Positions 51,575-64,000 of a stretch of DNA of 64,000 nucleotides are shown here, piece by piece (the first letter of the stretch is position 1; every line of letters starts with the position of its first letter). Location: the NCBI RefSeq assembly GCF_048771995.1, contig NC_133028.1, positions 6,631,501-6,695,500 of the forward strand, in the 5' to 3' direction. Both the position numbers and the translations under genes were made by a program. Source of the stretch: Taeniopygia guttata (taxonomy: Eukaryota; Chordata; Aves; Passeriformes; Estrildidae). Below the pieces are notes generated by a model. That model did no database searches. It saw only the letters and a list, made by a program, of their open reading frames with translations, and had not been told where the DNA came from.

Positions 51575-52795
51575 TACCTCCTCTGCTCTGCCCACAGTGG
51601 TGGCATAAATGCTGTTACCACATTGTAGCTGATGATGCCGGTGTACAAATCAAAATCCATCTTAATTTCAAACTCCATTAGAAACACAGGAAAAAAGATC
51701 AACATTTACGAAATGTAAAGGGAAAAATGGTATGGAAAGAATTATTTTTTTTTTTATTTTTCAAGCTTCCAAGACAGTATTACAAACAACAGAGAGCAAA
51801 GTAAAGCTAGAAATGAAATACTTGACAGCATCTGTTTAAAAATTACAGCTAAGAAACCTAATAAAAGTTGAATAAACAGTTACTAGAAATAAAAATTTTT
51901 ACACATATGATATTTGTCTGGGATTTTTATTTCTTTAAAATAATTCATACAAATGGTTACAGTCACAAACATGATTTTAACCAAAAATATTGCTAGCCTA
52001 CCACATTACCAGGAAGGAATCAATGTAGGCAATGAAATGCTGCTACTTTTCAGTAGTCTAGTGCCTTTTCCAGATACCACCAATAATATATACTTTAACT
52101 GGTGACAAAAAGCACAATGCTCGTTTATACAAAACCTTTTTTTTTTCCTCAAAATCTCTTTGCAAGGTTGTCTTCATTTTGAAATAAGGGAACTCATGCC
52201 AAAATTAGGAGAAACTGTTTTTCTTTTGTTTACTAAATTATTCTAAAAAATAAGACAAGCAGGTAGAAAAAACAATGCACTGTGTGGCGTAGAAAGAAAA
52301 ATGGGAAAAATTCATTGTCCTGAGAAGTTTGCCAACTGCCTCATTTTTGGGCATGTTTGAAAATATAAAAGAAAAGATTTTTAATCTCAAAACTGGTTTG
52401 TTGAATGCCTCCCTTATGTTTTTCCTTGTTGACAGCTAAGCAAACAAACCCTTTTTAATGTTCTAGAAACTGTACACAGACAAGTACATTCATGATATAA
52501 TTAACTACTAACTTCTCTTGCTTAACAAAGAACCCATAGGACACAGAAACAGTGAATCAGTCCACTGGACAGGGACAAACTACAATTTATACGGAGGAAA
52601 AAATGTTTCCAAATCTTCTTTTTGTCTCCCACCTTTTCCTTTTATACTGTATATTGGACCAGTTTCTAAACCAATAATCGTCTCCTCCTGTAAGTTCATG
52701 GTTTTGCCTTTAATCAAAATCCAGGGTTTTGTTTTGTGTTGTGTTGTTTTCCACGCTGCGGCTGAAGTCTCCGGCGCTGGGAATGCTGTTGTTGG

Positions 52796-53107
<312 letters not shown>

Positions 53108-53459
53108 TCAGCCCTAGGTGAGATGCCACATGCAGACGCTGCTACATAAAGCAATGGACGCTGTATTTTAACCAAATGAGACATGAAACTTTGTCAGATT
53201 GTTTCTTTGGATTTAACAGCAGGAGAAACAGCACAGCAAAGGAAACCACCTTCAAGGTTTGCTCCTCTCAAAGCATAACCTCAACAAAAAGCAATTCCAG
53301 CTGGGTCCATGCAATATGTTCTCTACAACTTTTCCTTTTTTTCCTCTTTCAGTCTCATGTAGGAATTTTAAATTTTCATTGTTGTGGTTTGAAAAAAAAA
53401 ATTTCTTTACACTATTTTTGTAGTCTTAGCTTCCTGACAGCTCCCCCAAAAAGCCATCT

Positions 53460-53472
53460 CACACACACACAC
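53460..53472 (+). repeat. Short AC repeat in CTBP1 intron
   Basis: About six AC units. Confidence 0.85.
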
Positions 53473-55919
53473 TCATAAGATGACCAAGTCAAGCCTATTG
53501 CACCTGAGTAACTTTTTCAGCAGCAAACTTGCCACTGCACTTGTCTGAAGGAGAACCAGTGCTAGTTACAGAAGGACAAGCACTCTAGGCAGACTGCAAG
53601 AAAGAGAGATGGAAACACAAAATTTATCGATGATTTAAAATATTTCTTCCTCTATTTGGACAAACACTGAGGCCTAAATATTTTATGCATTCAACAAAAG
53701 AATCATGCTCTGATTCAGTTTGATTTTATGATGGCTCTGATGTCAACAGGCTAAAAAAAAATTTTGCAAATCTACTGTTCCAATCACAAACTTCAGATGT
53801 AATTGATGAACACTGGTACTTCATGTGCTGTATAAAAAAAACCCTACACATTGTTTTAATAAAAATAGGTGGGTTTTTTTAGTCAAATACCTCAATACCT
53901 ATTTGCAAGTTATGCCACACTGGCCACTTAGCACTGAACCTTTGCCTCCCCTCCTCATCATGAAGTTGTCCACTCATCCCACATTTCCCTCATTCTCTTC
54001 TGCTGTACTCTGCCCCATCCTGCTGAGGGCATTATCCATTTGAAAGCCTGAACACAAAAACCCACCACTCACAGCAGCTTTTGCTACCCAAGTATTTATC
54101 CAGAACTACTTGGGACAAAAGGCACTCATCAAACTTTTCCCAAGTATATTATTCTGCTGTTGATGATCTTCCCCTCATCACAGCTCCATGCATCAGGGAA
54201 TTTCACCCCATTTCTGCATCTTTTCCATGGTAATATGTTTGTGCTGCTCATCCCAAGTTCCCTCAAACTGCCAGAAAAATTAATGCAGAACTTAGGCAAG
54301 ACTTGGGAGAAAAAGGCTGGATGCAAGCACACTGACTTGTTTTTTTGCTTCCCCCACAGAAACATTGTGGGAACCACTTTTGGAAACATGGAGCCAGAGG
54401 GGCTCAGCAGGACTGACATGGCACAGGGACAACAGGGACACCACACACTGGTCTGGTCATCCTACACACCACAACACTGACTGTAATCTGGGATGGGTAC
54501 CAAGGCTGTGACTGATCACACCACCTGTAGGCCAGATAACTTTGTTCCCAATTGGACACATATTTACAGGGCTTCCTATGCTAATTCCCTCTCCACAGAG
54601 GTTCTTTGGAATTAATTTGCAGTTGCTAATGGAATTAGTTGCTTGTTTCAGTAACTCCATTTGAATCTTATTAATCAAATTTGCTTCAATGCCTATGAAA
54701 ACTGTCAGACAGTATTGTTTTACCTAAATTTAATTTTGAAACAGCTTTTCTGTTATTCTAGATGCTGTGCAAGACACACAACATGGCACAAATTTCCATT
54801 TAAAAGTCCAACACTGCAGCTGCTCTCAACACACAATCTCTACTTTCTAACATATTCCCTGAGTATCAACACACCAGAACTGGGAAAAAAGTCAAGAACA
54901 GAGCAACTTCTGCAACTGTTTTTTCCTCAAGAAGAAAAGCCAGAGCCTCCCCTTGTGAAAATGGACAGTGCTCAATCAGGAGCACTAAGAGTTACCTTAT
55001 GAGCACATTAAACATTTCAAACTGCACATTTGTATTTCTACTCTGACTCCAAATATCCTTTCTGTACATAAGGACATTTCCTTGGACACCAAGTCTTAAT
55101 CACCAGGATTCTACCTGCCAGCACCTCACCTCAGCTACAGGTTTCCTACAGACTTCCTACATCCAGAGGCCCTATAATTGTTTTTCTTGTCCTAAAGCTA
55201 CACAGTGGCAGCAGCCAATATACAGATACCATACTGTTCCATAGAAACTGCACTTTACTTGACAACTCCTAACCCTGCTTTGCAATCCTCTTTCTGTAAT
55301 TTTTGTCCCTTTTTCATCATCAGTGTTGCTCAAATCCTGTCTCTGAAAGGGCACATAAACTCAAGCCTCTACCCATGAGCATATGTATTCTACATAGCTT
55401 TCCCTTTTGCTGCTATTTATTTCTTTTCTAGTCTTTCCATTTTTTCTATTCTTAACCAGCAAATACATCCTCTCCAGCACTTAATGAAGTTCCCCTCTAT
55501 GTTTCTCCTCTGGCAGCAGTAAGTTGAAATGATTTCCAGGTAAAATGTCCACTGAACTAAATCTTTGTGGAAGCAGTAGTGAGCAATCAGTTATACCTCT
55601 TCTGTTAATTCATACTCTTCCATCTCCTCCCCTTATGTAGTCTTAATTTATGAGGAAAAATAGTTGCCCTCTTAATTACAACAGATGGGTAACTCTTATT
55701 TCTACTTTACTCTCATCTATCTTTTAAACAGGAAAAACACCTTGAACTCACTATATTAAGCTCTGCTAAAGAAACTGAGTCTGTCCTAGAAGAGATGCAA
55801 TTTTTATGTGTACTCTGTTATCATGCACAGAATCTGAAAATCATCAGTGAAGTACCCCAACGTGAAATAAGTCCTGAATTTCCAACATCCAGCCATGCTT
55901 ATCCTCTTCAGTACTCAGG

Positions 55920-56062
55920 AATTCACAGAATCATGGAATGGTTTGGGATGAAAGGGACCTTAAAGATGATCTTCTTCCAACTCTCTGCCATGGCCAGGTA
56001 CACTAGACCAGGTTGCTCAGAGCCATATCCAGCCTTATCCACTACCTGTAGGGAGGCAGGTA
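55920..56062 (-). mobile_element. CR1 LINE 3'-end fragment in CTBP1 intron
   Basis: The plus strand reads the reverse complement of the CR1 tail: cacagaatcatggaatggtt, followed by a ggaccttaaagatgatct-like segment, then tgccatggccaggtacacta and gaccaggttgctcagagcc. It is a 5'-truncated fragment of about 140 bp, inserted in the same orientation as CTBP1. Confidence 0.9.
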
Positions 56063-58583
56063 GATATGGGAAATGTCTATATATGGTACAACCAGTGTTC
56101 CTGGCTGCTGCATTTCCCTGTGCCTGTGACCTGCCTGGGTTATAGGCAGGGAGTTATTTCACAGGCAGCTCAGTAACAGATACATGGTAATAACACAACA
56201 TCAGGGTATGTTATGCTGCTCCACCAAGACCACTACAAATAATTCCTTCTCAAGAGTAATGCTGATCTTTACTCATAGGATAGGTCCTGTTTACATGACC
56301 TTTAGTGTTGACAGGGTGTCTTGCATTTTGCACAGTAAATGGTTTTGTTTTCCCCAGAATATGATGATATTCAGATGATGTAGATTACAACCTGATGACT
56401 AATGCTAAATGTTCTTGGTTTGTGATAATATCTGATAATTTGGGATTTCTGTCCTACATCAAAATACAAGTGAATTATATATCGAAAATAAAACAGCCTC
56501 GTTAGCTTTAATTCACCAAAAGAGATATCTGCATTTTTTAACATATCAATTATTATCCCATGTCTTATCTTCTAATGCAATTACATGAGTATGATACAGT
56601 TATTAGCACATCTGAAACATTGTACTGTCTGTGAAAGACTCCAGAACTCACTTAGCTCAACATAATCTTGGATTGCAAAGAAAACATGGAAAAAATTGGT
56701 TTGAACAATCAATTCAAATGCTGAACTTAATCCAGGTAGGAATTAAGCATCAGCAAACACTGCTATTGAAACCAATTTCTTCATAAAACCTGAGTTTCAG
56801 GTGATGCATATTTTGCACTTCACACAGTAGTAACTGCCTTTACCCACATTCAAACACTATTCCATTTCCCCTCCAAAAAGCTCTTAACATTTATTGTATA
56901 ACTATTAATTCCTGCCTCAAAATTACTAAAATTAGTTTTACTGTGCATTTGGAAGTAATTAAATCCGAATTTTACAATAAATGGTCTTTATCAAAAAAAA
57001 TGGACTGAAACAATGTCTTTAAAAGCTACTCAGTTCTTCTATGTTTATCCTGCTTAAATTGAATACATATGGTCTTTATCTTGTAAATCATTAACTCCCC
57101 CAAACATTCCTAAGTTAAAATTAATTTCTGGCTGCAAAGCCTACTTCTGCTGGACTTGTGACCCCCAAAACAAGAACAAAAAGCTGCATTTTATTTGGGC
57201 ATGGACCCCTGTTCTTAACTGCCATGACAGGGCTGGAGTTATTACCTCCTGTCCAGCAACACCTGCCTTTAAGCCCCAATTACATTCAGCCATACCCTCA
57301 CTACTCCAAACTGAAGTCCATGAAACCAGATGCTGTGTGGAGGAGAACGTGTGCTTGAGCTTCTCATTTAAACAAATAAAAACACCCTTCTTAGATACTT
57401 AGGGCTATGGGCATACTTCCAGAACTAAACATCAACTGATGTGATCACCAAGTCCAAGTTATTCTCTTCCCTTGGCGCCCTTACGGCTCCTGATGAGGGG
57501 ATTGTGGCAGAGGGTGGTGACACTCATCCCTGACACCCCTCCATCCCTTTCTGATCAGATTGCTCCAAGTCACTGGGACAGGACAACTCTGCTTCACTTC
57601 TCAGCAGGGCACAGCTGGGTTCCCATGTGGAGTAACACAAAACCAAGAATCCCCTCTCTACTAAAAATATGGGAGTCCTCCTAAAGGACAACAAATGTAA
57701 AGCAGATGCATGAGGAAGGACAGTGGGAAGATGATGATTAGGATAATGAGATATGACTGCACTGCCCCTTTCCTCAAGGCATTGAGGGAAGCTGGCATTT
57801 GTAGCTTTCTGCCACTTTCATCCTACTTATGTGTAAAAATTGTACTGGAAAATACAAAAACTGCAGATGTTTTTCATAAATAAAAATTGTCTGAAGCTGG
57901 CTACTAGGAAGGATCTGCTGCTAGAATAGCTGCTAGAGATAAAGGGACAGAGAAAGACTCTAGAGCAAACCAAGTAACTAAGGAATGTGCATATTAGATG
58001 TAAAAAATTGCCCCTTTCTATTAATTATTAAGACCTGCTTTCACAGTTGACTGAGAATGCATACATCAAGTCTCTCAAATGCTTCTGTTTAAAAATTAAA
58101 CATATAATTTAGAAAAAGCCATTTTAAACATATTTTCATAATCACCACAGGCTGTTGCACTGTTTTCAATACTGAGTTACTTGTTCTCTCCTGTGTCTGG
58201 ACGCCACAAACAATGTAAGTTTATTACTGAAAGTCTTTCTGTAACCTACAGCTGCATCATTACCTTCGGCAAAGGAACATAACACTTCCACTGCAACACT
58301 GGAGAAGACCAGAATTGTTTTACTTGAAAATACAAATAAATACATATTGCTCACATCAAAACCATCAAAAAAAGACTGAAAGAGGAGGATTCATAGTTAG
58401 ATACAGCATGACTGACATCAACTAACAAAATGAGATTATTCTCCTGAACACAACTATTGCAAAGCAATTACAGCTGGTGTGTAATGCAAAAGCACTTCAA
58501 TCATTAATAGAAAAGTCTTTTATCTATTCTTAATACCAACACTGCATTATGGATGTATTTGTTCTACCTCTTCAGCACACTTA

Positions 58584-64000
<5,417 letters not shown>

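Larger units (their letters stand above)
51512..52795 (-). other. CTBP1: CTBP1 3' untranslated region (end inferred)
   Basis: This is the sequence after the CTBP1 stop codon on the minus strand. No further splice sites or coding continuation are seen. It is AT-rich with several T-runs on the minus strand. Three minus-strand AATAAA hexamers occur, at 51926-51931, 51753-51758 and 51533-51538. The last has the best context, so the UTR is drawn to about 20 nt beyond it, giving about 1.28 kb. The two proximal hexamers may give shorter isoforms. The exact end is an inference without transcript data. Confidence 0.7.

Overview
The window looks like bird nuclear DNA, most likely from a songbird or close relative. 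It is AT-rich, gene-poor and intron-bearing. It is sprinkled with short 5'-truncated CR1 LINE fragments on both strands and carries one retroviral LTR of a type I associate with finch-like genomes. No bacterial features (operons, ribosome binding sites, CRISPR arrays) are present.

Only one protein-coding gene can be supported. The right-hand 12.5 kb, on the minus strand, is the 3' part of CTBP1 (C-terminal binding protein 1, an NAD(H)-binding transcriptional corepressor). Three consecutive coding exons lie at 61926-62053, 58585-58702 and 52796-52979. They join in frame through canonical splice sites and encode the last 143 residues of the protein. A 3'UTR of about 1.3 kb runs from 52795 down to a probable poly(A) site near 51,510. 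The upstream CTBP1 exons lie beyond the right edge of the window.

Positions 1 to about 51,500 are intergenic as far as I can see. They hold thirteen recognisable CR1-type fragments: twelve ordinary ones, and one old block of about 1.3 kb at 19.6-21.0 kb. They also hold a solo-looking retroviral LTR at about 15.17-15.75 kb, homopolymer and microsatellite tracts, and a few perfect inverted repeats. One CpG-rich islet of about 480 bp at 44.88-45.36 kb contains a full match to the CTCF core motif. A fourteenth CR1 fragment sits in the last CTBP1 intron. The many short open frames elsewhere show no recognisable family, and I treat them as chance.

The places most worth a second look are the CTCF-bearing CpG islet downstream of CTBP1, the CTBP1 poly(A) signal embedded in a TAA microsatellite, a pair of adjacent hairpins at 36.70-36.78 kb, and the POU/homeodomain-type block at 29.2-29.4 kb. 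I found no clear sign of a novel multi-gene system.
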